Assembly: GCA_022844475.1 (NCBI GenBank)
Contig: JALHLR010000022.1
Coordinates: 1 to 64,000, forward strand
DNA: 64,000 bases
Reading direction: 5' to 3'
Source: Hyphomonadaceae bacterium
GTDB lineage: Bacteria; Pseudomonadota; Alphaproteobacteria; Caulobacterales; Hyphomonadaceae
Part shown: positions 48,691 to 56,268 of the stretch, piece after piece
Position numbering within the stretch: position 1 is the stretch's first letter
Layout: each line of letters opens with the position of its first letter
Made by a program: the position numbers and the translations under genes
Notes under the pieces: model-generated
The model's input: only the letters and a program-made list of their open reading frames with translations
What the model was told of the DNA's origin: nothing
Database searches by the model: none

Positions 48691-48705
48691 GTTCAGAAAA
48701 TGAAC
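48691..48705. promoter_or_regulatory. inverted repeat between the HxlR gene and TonB receptor 2
   Basis: GTTCA-GAAAA-TGAAC, a perfect 5-bp dyad with 5-bp spacer, in the 116-bp divergent region, 27 bp before the receptor ATG. It is a candidate HxlR operator. Half of it (GTTCAGAAAA) recurs upstream of receptor 1. Confidence 0.5.
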
Positions 48706-48731
48706 TTACACCGGTCGGGGAGGGCCGCACA

Positions 48732-50996
48732 ATGGACAACGTCAAGTCCAGGGCTGGCGCGAAACCGGCCCGTCCCGCACGCGGCGCGATAGGCCTGGCC
48801 GCGCTCGCCGCGAGCCTTGCGCCTGCAGCGCTCGCCCAGCAGCCGACAGGCACGACACCCGCGCCCGATGCGCTCGTCGCACAGGATGCGAAACCTGCTT
48901 CGGCCGAGGGCGTGCAGACCTTCGACGCCGCCTTTTTCCGTCAGTACAACCCGGTCACCGCGGTGGACATCGTCAACCGCGTCCCGGGCTTCGAGATCGA
49001 TGATGGCGAAGTGCTGCGCGGCTTCGGCGCCACCGCCGGAAACGTACTGGTCAATGGCGAGCGTCCGTCCTCGAAAGTGCTCATCTCGGAACAGCTCAAG
49101 CGCATCCCCGCCGAGTCGGTGATCCGCGTCGAGCTGATCTCGGGATCCGCCTCCAATGTCGATGTCCGGGGGCAGACGCAGCTGGTCAACGTGGTGGTTC
49201 GCCAGGCCAAGCAGGGCGGCTCGCCCCTCAACTGGGTGCTCGACGCGCGCGACATCCAGTATTCCGAGCGTGTCGGCTGGAACGTACAGCTGACCAAGAG
49301 TTTTGCCTTGGGCCCTGACGCGGATCTCACGCTCGACTTCCAGCTGCCGAACCTGCGCGGCCGTACAGAGAGCTTCGAGAGCGTCCGCAATCCCGCAGGC
49401 ACGCTGCTGCTTTACCGCGAGCAGTTCGGTCAACCGAACCAGATCGGCGTGCAAGGATCCGGCGTCCTCAAATGGCGGATGAGCCCGCAGGACACGCTGA
49501 GCTTCAACGCGCAGGCTGCGCCGACCTGGAACACGCTGAATATCGGCTCCATCGACTTCACGCCTGCAGGCAATTTCTCGCGCGGCACGTTCGGCCTCAG
49601 CGAATTCTCGAACAACTACACCGCCGAGGTAGGCGGCGACTGGGAGCACCGCTTCTCCCCCGAACTGTCGGTCAAGGGCATCGGGCTCGCCACCTTCACG
49701 AATGTTGATCAGGATGACGTCTTCCGCATTTTCACGCCGACCGGCCCAGGCCTGGGTGGCCTCGCCAACACGCAGACGATCACCCGCACGACGGAGGCGG
49801 GCGAGCGCGTTGGCCGCGGCTTCGTGACGTGGCGCCCGACCGGCGACCATACTATCGATTTCGGCGTCGAAGGCGCGTTCAACTTCCGTGAGACGACGCT
49901 CGACATCTTCAACAACACGGGCGCGGGGCCTGTCTCCCAATTCCTGCCGGTTTCCGATACGCGCGTGGAAGAAACGCGTGTCGAGCCCTTCATCACCGAC
50001 GTCTGGAAGATATCGCCGCAGCTGACGCTTGAATCGGGCTTCATCTACGAAGTCTCGCAGATCAAGCAGTCCGGCGACGAGGTGAAGGAACGCGAATTCT
50101 CCTATCCCAAGCCACGCGCCACGCTGACATGGCAGGCAGCTGATTCCGACCAGGTCCGCGCGTCCATCGTGCGCGAAGTCGCACAGCTCGATTTCGTGGA
50201 GTTCGCCTCCGCCATCAACGTCGTCGACGCCTTCAGCGTGATCGGTAACCCGGACCTCGAACCCGAGAAGACGTGGAAGGCGCGCGCCGAATGGGAACAC
50301 AAGTTCGGCCCGCGCGGCGCCCTGACGCTGGTCGTCTTCCACGACCAGGTCGAGGACGTACAGGACTTCATTCCCCGTACGATCTGCGTGCCCGCAACTC
50401 CCGGCGCGTCGATTCCCGCGCCTTGCCCCACGACATCGCTCCGCACTTTTGACGCCCCCGGAAACATCGGCGACGGCACGCGTACAGGCATCGAGGTTCG
50501 CGGCGCCATGCCCCTTGCGCCGCTGCTCCCCAATGCCGAAATTCGCTTCTCGGGCCTCTGGCAGGAAACAGACGTCACCGATCCCGTGACCGGCGAGAAC
50601 CGCCGGTTCTCTGCCGAGAAGGATTGGAACTACAACGTCTCATTCCGCCACGACCTGCCTGAGCACAAATTCGCCTGGGGCGCCTCCACGCTGGGCCAGT
50701 CGGACCGGCGGGAGTTCAGGGTTGTGGAGGATATCCTCTTCGATCGTCCGGGCGCGCGCTTTGATCTCTTCGTCGAAAGCCCCGCCTGGATTCCCGGCGT
50801 GACGGTCCGCCTGTCCGCCTCGAACATCTTCCACCCGGAGGAAACCCGCACGCGGACATTCTACCAAGTCGATCCGCTCGACGCCGTCGCGCCGCCGCGT
50901 TCCACAGGCAATGTTCGCCAGATCGAGGAACGCAAGCAGAAGGGCGGTCCTGAAGGAACGCAGGTCTTCTCGGTCCGGATGTCGGGAACTTTCTAA
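48732..50996 (+). CDS. TonB-dependent receptor, short-plug type
   Basis: A 754-residue outer-membrane protein with a signal peptide (cleavage ALAQ, about residue 36). The plug contains FFRQYNPVTAVDIVNRVPGFEIDDGEVLRGFGATAGNVLVNGERPSSK and IRVELISGSASNVDVRGQTQLVNVV. The barrel ends VFSVRMSGTF with a C-terminal Phe. The sequence differs from receptor 1 and resembles the TonB-dependent proteins with short plugs common in sphingomonads and Caulobacterales. GGGGAGGG lies 7 bp before the ATG. Ligand unknown; likely controlled by the divergent HxlR regulator. Confidence 0.88.
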   Translation: MDNVKSRAGAKPARPARGAIGLAALAASLAPAALAQQPTGTTPAPDALVAQDAKPASAEGVQTFDAAFFRQYNPVTAVDIVNRVPGFEIDDGEVLRGFGATAGNVLVNGERPSSKVLISEQLKRIPAESVIRVELISGSASNVDVRGQTQLVNVVVRQAKQGGSPLNWVLDARDIQYSERVGWNVQLTKSFALGPDADLTLDFQLPNLRGRTESFESVRNPAGTLLLYREQFGQPNQIGVQGSGVLKWRMSPQDTLSFNAQAAPTWNTLNIGSIDFTPAGNFSRGTFGLSEFSNNYTAEVGGDWEHRFSPELSVKGIGLATFTNVDQDDVFRIFTPTGPGLGGLANTQTITRTTEAGERVGRGFVTWRPTGDHTIDFGVEGAFNFRETTLDIFNNTGAGPVSQFLPVSDTRVEETRVEPFITDVWKISPQLTLESGFIYEVSQIKQSGDEVKEREFSYPKPRATLTWQAADSDQVRASIVREVAQLDFVEFASAINVVDAFSVIGNPDLEPEKTWKARAEWEHKFGPRGALTLVVFHDQVEDVQDFIPRTICVPATPGASIPAPCPTTSLRTFDAPGNIGDGTRTGIEVRGAMPLAPLLPNAEIRFSGLWQETDVTDPVTGENRRFSAEKDWNYNVSFRHDLPEHKFAWGASTLGQSDRREFRVVEDILFDRPGARFDLFVESPAWIPGVTVRLSASNIFHPEETRTRTFYQVDPLDAVAPPRSTGNVRQIEERKQKGGPEGTQVFSVRMSGTF

Positions 50997-51037
50997 ACCG
51001 CCAACGCATCGTGCGGCCTGAAAACTTTGCAGGCGGC

Positions 51038-51064
51038 TGTCGGAGCCGGTAGTCATGGGCCGTC
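51038..51064 (+). promoter_or_regulatory. ECF42-type sigma promoter 1
   Basis: TGTCGG (51038-51043), 17-bp spacer, CGTC (51061-51064), followed by CTAGG, 23 bp before the YCII gene start. The ECF42 target reported in Streptomyces is, as I recall, TGTCGA plus CGA/TC. A second copy with the same spacing is at 52810-52836. Confidence 0.75.
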
Positions 51065-51087
51065 CTAGGCTCATGAGAGACGCCCCG

Positions 51088-51504
51088 ATGATGTACGCCG
51101 TGCTTTGCTACAACAATGAAGAGATGGTCTGCGGCTGGACCAAGGAGCAGGACGACGCCGTCATGGCGCAGCTCTCCCACGTCCATGACAAGTGGGAGAA
51201 GGCCGGCAAGCTGAAGCCGTCCATCCGCCTGCTGCCGACCTCTGCCGCGACGACGCTGCACAAGCAGAAGGACATGATCTTCGACGGTCCCTATGCCGAA
51301 ACGAAAGAGGCGCTTCTCGGCTTCTACATCATCGATGTCGCCGGGCTCGAGGAAGGCCTGGACTTCGCCCGCGAACTCGCCGTGGCCAATCCCGGCGGCG
51401 CCTACGAGCTTCGCCCGATCCAGCTTTACCTGCCGGGAGCGCCCATCGACGGCGCCTACGCCACGACACGCGAGTATGCCGGCGACAAGGCCGCCGCAAA
51501 ATGA
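51088..51504 (+). CDS. YCII-related (DGPF) protein
   Basis: A 138-residue protein of the YCII/DGPF family: MMYAVLCYNNEE at the start and the motif FDGPYAETKEALLGFYIIDV, the hallmark pattern paired with ECF42 sigma factors. Two consecutive ATGs (51088, 51091) and an upstream ATG at 51073 are possible starts. Its stop overlaps the sigma-factor start (ATGA). Function is unknown; DGPF proteins are the conserved neighbours and presumed targets or modulators of these sigma factors. Confidence 0.87.
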   Translation: MMYAVLCYNNEEMVCGWTKEQDDAVMAQLSHVHDKWEKAGKLKPSIRLLPTSAATTLHKQKDMIFDGPYAETKEALLGFYIIDVAGLEEGLDFARELAVANPGGAYELRPIQLYLPGAPIDGAYATTREYAGDKAAAK

Positions 51505-52760
51505 CTGATCAGGCCTGGATCGAGGCGACGCTGACGTCGTCCCGGCCCCAGGCCGTGGCGGCGCTCCTGCGCTACTTCCGCAATCTCGATGACGCAGAAG
51601 AGGCCTATCAGGAATCCTGCCTGCGAGCCCTGCGCAACTGGACCGCAAAAGGCCCGCCGCGCGATCCCGTCGCCTGGCTGATCATGGTCGGCCGCAACGC
51701 AACACTCGACCAGAAGCGCAAGACACAACGTCTGGTCGCCATGCCTGACGAGACGCAGGTCTCCGATCTCGAGGATGTCGAAACGCCGATGGTGGAACGC
51801 CTCGACGACAGCCAGTATCGCGACGACGTGCTGCGTCTGTTGTTCGTCTGCTGTCATCCGGACCTGCCTGCCACGCAGCAGATCCCGCTCGCTCTACGCA
51901 TCGTCTCAGGCCTCAGCGTAAAGCAGATCGCGCGCGCCTTTCTCGTCGGCGAAGCGGCGATGGAACAGCGCATCACCCGTGCCAAGGCGAAGGTCGCCGA
52001 AGCCGGCGTGCCGTTCGAGACCCCGGGGCCGGTTGAGCGCAGCGAACGTCTCGCCGTCGTGATGCAGATGATCTACCTCGTCTTCAACGAGGGCTACTCC
52101 GCGGGTCCGAAGGACGACGCCCGCGCAGACCTTGCAGAAGAAGCCGTCCGCCTCGGGCGCCTGCTGCTCCGCATGTTCCAGGCCGAGCCAGAGGCGATGG
52201 GCCTTCTCGCATTGATGCTGTTGCAGCACGCTCGCCAGCCTGCGCGCTTCGACGCAAATGGCGACGCTGTGCTGATGGAGGATCAGGATCGCACGCTATG
52301 GCGGCCCAAACTGATTCAGGAAGGCCTCGCCCTGATCGACAAGGCAATGCGCCACCAGCGCACCGGCGTTTATCGCGTGCAGGCCGCCATCGCCGCCCTG
52401 CACGCCCGCGCGCAGCGCTTTGCGGAGACGGACTGGAGCGGCATAGACGCACTCTATGCCACGCTCGAACGGATGCAGCCATCGCCCGTCGTCACGCTCA
52501 ACCGCGCGGTTGCGGTGTCCAAGACGAAGGGCCCGCAGGCAGCCCTCGACATGATCGAACCTCTGGCTGAGCGCCTCGCCAGCTACTTCCACTATCACGG
52601 CGCGAAGGGCGGCCTGCTGCTGATGCTCGACCGCAAGCGCGAAGCGCGCGAGTGCTTCGACCGCGCCATCGCGCTCGCCAACACGGCCGCGGAAGCTGCC
52701 CACATCCGCATGCATCTCGACCGCCTGATCGCCGAGAGCGAGAAGTCTGCCCGCGCCTGA
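51501..52760 (+). CDS. ECF42-group RNA polymerase sigma factor with C-terminal helical extension
   Basis: A 419-residue sigma-70 family protein. Region 2 spans LRYFRNLDDAEEAYQESCLRAL to NATLDQKRK. Region 4 has ALRIVSGLSVKQIARAFLVGEAAMEQRITRAKAKV. The remaining 230 residues (from about QMIYLVFNEGYSAG) form a helical/TPR-like extension, the feature that sets ECF42 apart from short ECFs. No anti-sigma factor is adjacent; the extension probably controls activity. It overlaps the YCII gene and is likely autoregulated from promoter 1. Confidence 0.9.
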   Translation: MTDQAWIEATLTSSRPQAVAALLRYFRNLDDAEEAYQESCLRALRNWTAKGPPRDPVAWLIMVGRNATLDQKRKTQRLVAMPDETQVSDLEDVETPMVERLDDSQYRDDVLRLLFVCCHPDLPATQQIPLALRIVSGLSVKQIARAFLVGEAAMEQRITRAKAKVAEAGVPFETPGPVERSERLAVVMQMIYLVFNEGYSAGPKDDARADLAEEAVRLGRLLLRMFQAEPEAMGLLALMLLQHARQPARFDANGDAVLMEDQDRTLWRPKLIQEGLALIDKAMRHQRTGVYRVQAAIAALHARAQRFAETDWSGIDALYATLERMQPSPVVTLNRAVAVSKTKGPQAALDMIEPLAERLASYFHYHGAKGGLLLMLDRKREARECFDRAIALANTAAEAAHIRMHLDRLIAESEKSARA

Positions 52761-52809
52761 CCAACTGCTTCATCACCCGAGCAAAAACTGCCGCGAAAAT
52801 TCCGCGCCA

Positions 52810-52836
52810 TGTCGGGACCCGCTCGCGTCGGACGTC
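52810..52836 (+). promoter_or_regulatory. ECF42-type sigma promoter 2
   Basis: TGTCGG (52810-52815), 17-bp spacer, CGTC (52833-52836), followed by CTCGG, 45 bp before the SRPBCC gene. It is the same motif and spacing as promoter 1, including the CGTCCT context. Confidence 0.75.
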
Positions 52837-52880
52837 CTCGGGATATGAAGATTGACACAGAAACAGAGAAGAGAAGTCCC

Positions 52881-53348
52881 ATGACCGCTCCGCAACACGA
52901 ACTCGTCCTCGAACTCATCCTCGATGCGCCGAAGGAGAAACTCTATCGCGGCTGGACTGAGCCCGAGCTGATGAAGCAGTGGTTCGCGCCCGCGCCGTGG
53001 ACGACGCCGCACGCCGAGAACGATCTCCGCCCGGGCGGGGCCAGCCTCATCGTCATGCGCTCGCCGCAGGGCCAGGAGTTTCCCAACCGGGGTCAGTATC
53101 TCGAAGTCGTCCCCAACAGGAAGCTCGTCTTCACCGACGCCTTCGTCGGCAACTGGGTCCCGAAAGAGGGCGCGCCGTTCTTCGCCTGCGAACTCACCTT
53201 CGAGGACGCCGGCCCGGGCAAGACGAAATACACCGCGCGCGCCCGTCACTGGACGGCGGAAGCCATGGCCCAGCACGAGCAGATGGGCTTCATCCCGGGC
53301 TGGACGATCTGCGCCAAACAGCTCGAGGTAGTCGCGCAGCAGCTCTGA
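52881..53348 (+). CDS. SRPBCC/AHSA1-domain protein
   Basis: A 155-residue START-like protein: LVLELILDAPKEKLYRGWTEPELMKQWFAP, then GGASLIVMRSPQGQEFPNRGQYLEV and the C-terminal helix HWTAEAMAQHEQMGFIPGWTICAKQLE. Such proteins bind small hydrophobic ligands and are frequent members of ECF42/DGPF regulons. The ATG at 52881 follows AGAGAAGAGAAG. It is driven by the second sigma-dependent promoter. Confidence 0.9.
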   Translation: MTAPQHELVLELILDAPKEKLYRGWTEPELMKQWFAPAPWTTPHAENDLRPGGASLIVMRSPQGQEFPNRGQYLEVVPNRKLVFTDAFVGNWVPKEGAPFFACELTFEDAGPGKTKYTARARHWTAEAMAQHEQMGFIPGWTICAKQLEVVAQQL

Positions 53349-53386
53349 CGCGATCGACCCGACACCCTGACATCCGGAGAATGCCC

Positions 53387-54175
53387 ATGCGCTTCATCAC
53401 GATCTTCAAGAGCGATCCCAACAGTAACGCGCCACGGCCCAGCGATCAGGAAATGGCGCTGCACCGCGAGGAAATGGGCCGCGAGATCGAGAAGGCGATC
53501 GCCGCAGGAACAATGGTATCCAACGGCGGCATCGGCCTGCGCGAGACGACCGGCGGCCGCATCCACAACAAGGGCGGCAAGATCACGGTCGAGGCGCCGC
53601 CCAGGGGAGATGGCGGCTGGATGGCGGCGGCCGGCTTCGGCATCGTCAACGCGGACTCGCGTGAGGCTGTGATCGAAACGCTGTCGCAACAGATCCTAAA
53701 GATGGGCGAGGGCGCCGTCGAGTTCATCCACTACAACCAGTTCTATCCCGCGCCAGAAGCAAGCTTCGCCCCGCCCACTTCAGCCAGCTATCCGGCGGGC
53801 GTCATCCCGTATCTCTCGTTCGACAACGCGACAGACGTCATCGCCTTCTACATCAAGGCGTTCGGCGCGAAGGAGATCGCGCGCATGTACGGCGAGGATG
53901 GCAAGCGGATCATGCATTGCCAGCTCGAGATCAATGGCGGTGGCCTGATGCTGTCCGACAATTTCGTCGAGTATGGCCTGCCGCCGACACAGCGATCGCG
54001 CAGCTATGTGATGCAGCTGGTCGTTCCAGATGGCGACATCTGGTGGGATCGCGCCGTCAAGGCGGGCTGCCGCGAGACCATGCCCTTTGCGGTTGCGCCG
54101 TGGGGCGATAGATATGGGCAAATGCTCGATCCGTTCGGCGTGACCTGGTCGGTCAGCTGCCCGGCGAAACGATAG
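53387..54175 (+). CDS. YCII-like and glyoxalase (VOC/PhnB-like) fusion protein
   Basis: A 262-residue two-domain protein. Residues 1-120 are YCII/DGPF-like (MRFITIFKSDPNSNAPRPSDQEMALHREEMG; AAGFGIVNADSREAVIETL). Residues 135-258 are a vicinal-oxygen-chelate fold of the PhnB/3-demethylubiquinone type (VIPYLSFDNATDVIAFYIKAFGAKEIARM; HCQLEINGGGLMLSDNF; YGQMLDPFGVTWSV). GGAGA lies 6 bp before ATG 53387. It follows the SRPBCC gene by 38 bp, in the same sigma-controlled unit. Enzyme activity not established. Confidence 0.87.
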   Translation: MRFITIFKSDPNSNAPRPSDQEMALHREEMGREIEKAIAAGTMVSNGGIGLRETTGGRIHNKGGKITVEAPPRGDGGWMAAAGFGIVNADSREAVIETLSQQILKMGEGAVEFIHYNQFYPAPEASFAPPTSASYPAGVIPYLSFDNATDVIAFYIKAFGAKEIARMYGEDGKRIMHCQLEINGGGLMLSDNFVEYGLPPTQRSRSYVMQLVVPDGDIWWDRAVKAGCRETMPFAVAPWGDRYGQMLDPFGVTWSVSCPAKR

Positions 54176-54186
54176 GAGAGGGAGCG

Positions 54187-54366
54187 GTGGCGAGGCTTGG
54201 CGTCATCATCATGTCGGTGATCACGACGGCCGTCGCCGTCACGAGCTGCGGGCAGGGCGAGAGAAGCCTGTTCTCGGACACCACGGCGGCGCCCGCCCCC
54301 GCGGCTGACGATCCGCCGACATCGTCCGAGGATAAACCTGAGACTAGATCGGCGGCAGGGCGTTGA
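54187..54366 (+). CDS. small putative lipoprotein
   Basis: A 59-residue frame starting with GTG directly after a strong AGGAGAGGGAG, 11 bp past the previous stop. It encodes a short n-region (MARLG), a hydrophobic core (VIIMSVITTAVAV), a lipobox ending TSC at residue 21, and a Pro/Ala/Asp/Ser-rich tail. It overlaps the 3' end of the convergent nadD by 23 bp. Signal layout and ribosome site support a real gene ending the sigma-controlled operon. No homologue is recognised. Confidence 0.6.
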   Translation: MARLGVIIMSVITTAVAVTSCGQGERSLFSDTTAAPAPAADDPPTSSEDKPETRSAAGR

Positions 54367-54973
54367 TCGCCATCGTCGCCCGCAAGTCGGTCGATGACAC
54401 CGGATCGAACGGCGCTGAGATATAGACCCAGCAGGGCGGCGTCCGGCGCGCCAGCGTCCGCGCATCAGACTGGCTGACACGATGCGCCCCGAACTGTCGT
54501 GCAAATCGCGACAGCCCTGCTTTCGGGCTCGCGCCGGGCCGGGCGACGACCACGATCGGAACCAGCCGCGCGATCGCGCGCCATTCCTTCCAGCGATGGA
54601 AGCCCCGCAGATTGTCGCCGCCGATGACCCACACGAACCGCACGCGCGGCGCTTGCCATTTCAACGCGCGGATCAGGTCGATCGTGTAGCGCGTGCCGAG
54701 CCTCGCCTCGATGTCCGAGACCACAACACCCGGCCCGTCGAGCCTGCGTCGCGCCGCCGCCAGCCGGTCCTTCAGCGCCGTCTGTGTGCGTTTCAGCGGG
54801 TTGCCCGGCGAGACCAGCACCCAGACACGATCAAGAGCCGCGGCGCGCTTCGCCGTCGCGATCACATGCGCATGCCCCGAATGCGGTGGATCGAAAGACC
54901 CGCCCATCAGCCCGATGACAAGATCGCCGGGCGGCGAGGGCAGTCGCAGGCGTGAGCGGCGGGAAAAGGTCAT
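54344..54973 (-). CDS. nadD: nicotinate-nucleotide adenylyltransferase NadD
   Basis: A 209-residue enzyme making deamido-NAD from nicotinate mononucleotide and ATP. Nucleotidyltransferase motif IGLMGGSFDPPHSGHAHV with the HxGH loop, FVWVIGGDNLRGFHRWKEW, and the C-terminal SSTDLRATM (ISSTxIR type). It starts 3 bp after the small lipoprotein gene of the VWA module, so the two are likely co-transcribed. Its usual neighbour rsfS is 9.4 kb away. Confidence 0.96.
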   Translation of the reverse strand: MTFSRRSRLRLPSPPGDLVIGLMGGSFDPPHSGHAHVIATAKRAAALDRVWVLVSPGNPLKRTQTALKDRLAAARRRLDGPGVVVSDIEARLGTRYTIDLIRALKWQAPRVRFVWVIGGDNLRGFHRWKEWRAIARLVPIVVVARPGASPKAGLSRFARQFGAHRVSQSDARTLARRTPPCWVYISAPFDPVSSTDLRATMAINALPPI

Positions 54974-54976
54974 GAG

Positions 54977-55603
54977 CTAGAGCGGCAAACGCGCCTCGCG
55001 CGGCGCAGATGCGTAGACGAATCGTCCCGAGCCCGCAACGTCAACACGCCGGAAGTCGAAGCGTCGATAGCTCGTGCTGTCGCCGATGGCGGCCGCCACC
55101 GTCGTCCGCGTGGCTTCATCGGCGCCCTGCAGCGCGGCCGAAAGCCGGTCACCGGCTTCCGCCGCCACCAGCTCGGCATCCGACGGGCTGTATTCCTGGG
55201 CATCAGCGCCAAGTTGCTGCTGGCCCGCCTCGAACGCGCCCGGCGCCGCCGCAGCGCGCGCGCGCCAATCCGCGAACGCCGCCGCCAGCGCAGCTGCGTC
55301 GCCCACCGCCGGCAGTGCGCCGATCTGGCTCGCTACCGACGGGCGAAAGTCCGTAACCGTTGCTGGGCCCGACGGTGCGCTGTCCGGCGCTGCTTGGGTT
55401 GTCGTCTCAGTCGGTGCGCCTTCACCCTGCTCGGCGGCGATGGCGGCCAGCTCCTCCGCGGGAATCTCGGGCGGGGGCGTGTTCTTAGGCGCCGCCGCCA
55501 CCGTGATCGAACCCTTGCCGTTGGCGTTGGAGGAAAGCTCAGTCGGCTTGGAGCACGCCGCTGCAGCCGCCAGAACAAGACAGATCGCTGCTATCCGCTT
55601 CAT
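54977..55603 (-). CDS. putative lipoprotein, third gene of VWA module
   Basis: A 208-residue exported protein with lipobox AAAAAC (about residue 17) and a Pro/Thr/Ala-rich linker (about 40-75). Its helical Ala-rich domain ends SYRRFDFRRVDVAGSGRFVYASAPREARLPL. I do not recognise the family. It starts 11 bp after the VWA lipoprotein and ends 3 bp before nadD, so it shares their message. Confidence 0.65.
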   Translation of the reverse strand: MKRIAAICLVLAAAAACSKPTELSSNANGKGSITVAAAPKNTPPPEIPAEELAAIAAEQGEGAPTETTTQAAPDSAPSGPATVTDFRPSVASQIGALPAVGDAAALAAAFADWRARAAAAPGAFEAGQQQLGADAQEYSPSDAELVAAEAGDRLSAALQGADEATRTTVAAAIGDSTSYRRFDFRRVDVAGSGRFVYASAPREARLPL

Positions 55604-55614
55604 CGCGCGCCCTC

Positions 55615-56268
55615 TCAGACGCCGGTCACCAGCTTGGGAAGCAGGTCCGGCGAGGTCACCAGTGACCATGTTCCACCGGCGGCGACAACCGTTGCCTCCC
55701 ACTCCTTGAGCATGTCCAGATATTTCTGAGGGTCGGCTGGATCGGACTTGATGACGTTGGCGGCGACCACATGAATGCCCTTCAGGTCGAGCTCGATTTC
55801 GGACGTGTCGCAGGACTTCGAATAGTCATCGAGCATGTCCGAGAACAACACGATGAAGCGCTTCTCCTCCGGGCGCTGCTTCAGCTCGAACGAAGCCTGG
55901 GCGATGGCGCCCCGAATGTCGGTGTATTTCGCCGACTTCACCTGGGCGGCGTAGGCGGCGAACTCGTTGAAGAGTTCCCGCTTGCCCTCGGCGGCGAGGC
56001 TCGGCGTCGTTGGCAACTGGCGCTGCAGGATTATCTCCTTCTCGGAGAACGAGCAGGCGCTGATCTGGCTCGCGCCAACCCAGTCGCCCGGCAGCAACTT
56101 GGCTATCGTGATGTTGGCCATCTTGGTGGCGTCGGGTACTGACTTCACATACGTGCCCGAAACATCGAACACAAAGAACACTGAACGGTTCGTCGACGTA
56201 ACAAGCCCGCAACTGGCGAGCGCGAGAAGAGACAGGCCGCATGCGGCGCCTGCGAGGTAACGCATCAT
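55615..56268 (-). CDS. von Willebrand factor A-like lipoprotein
   Basis: A 217-residue lipoprotein (lipobox LALASC, about residue 20) with a VWA-type fold. The metal-ion-dependent adhesion site is visible as DVSGT in SVFFVFDVSGTYVKS, a Thr in YTDIRGAI, and an Asp in FIVLFSDMLDDYSK. Two further cysteines lie in QISACSF and SKSCDT. It overlaps the large membrane protein by 4 bp (ATGA) and follows GAGAAGG. A role in metal-dependent binding to a partner at the envelope is inferred from fold only. Confidence 0.72.
   Translation of the reverse strand: MMRYLAGAACGLSLLALASCGLVTSTNRSVFFVFDVSGTYVKSVPDATKMANITIAKLLPGDWVGASQISACSFSEKEIILQRQLPTTPSLAAEGKRELFNEFAAYAAQVKSAKYTDIRGAIAQASFELKQRPEEKRFIVLFSDMLDDYSKSCDTSEIELDLKGIHVVAANVIKSDPADPQKYLDMLKEWEATVVAAGGTWSLVTSPDLLPKLVTGV

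Noticed and set aside
48693-50342. 549-codon antisense frame opposite TonB receptor 2
   Set aside because: Composition typical of a shadow frame; the sense strand has signal peptide, plug and barrel signatures.
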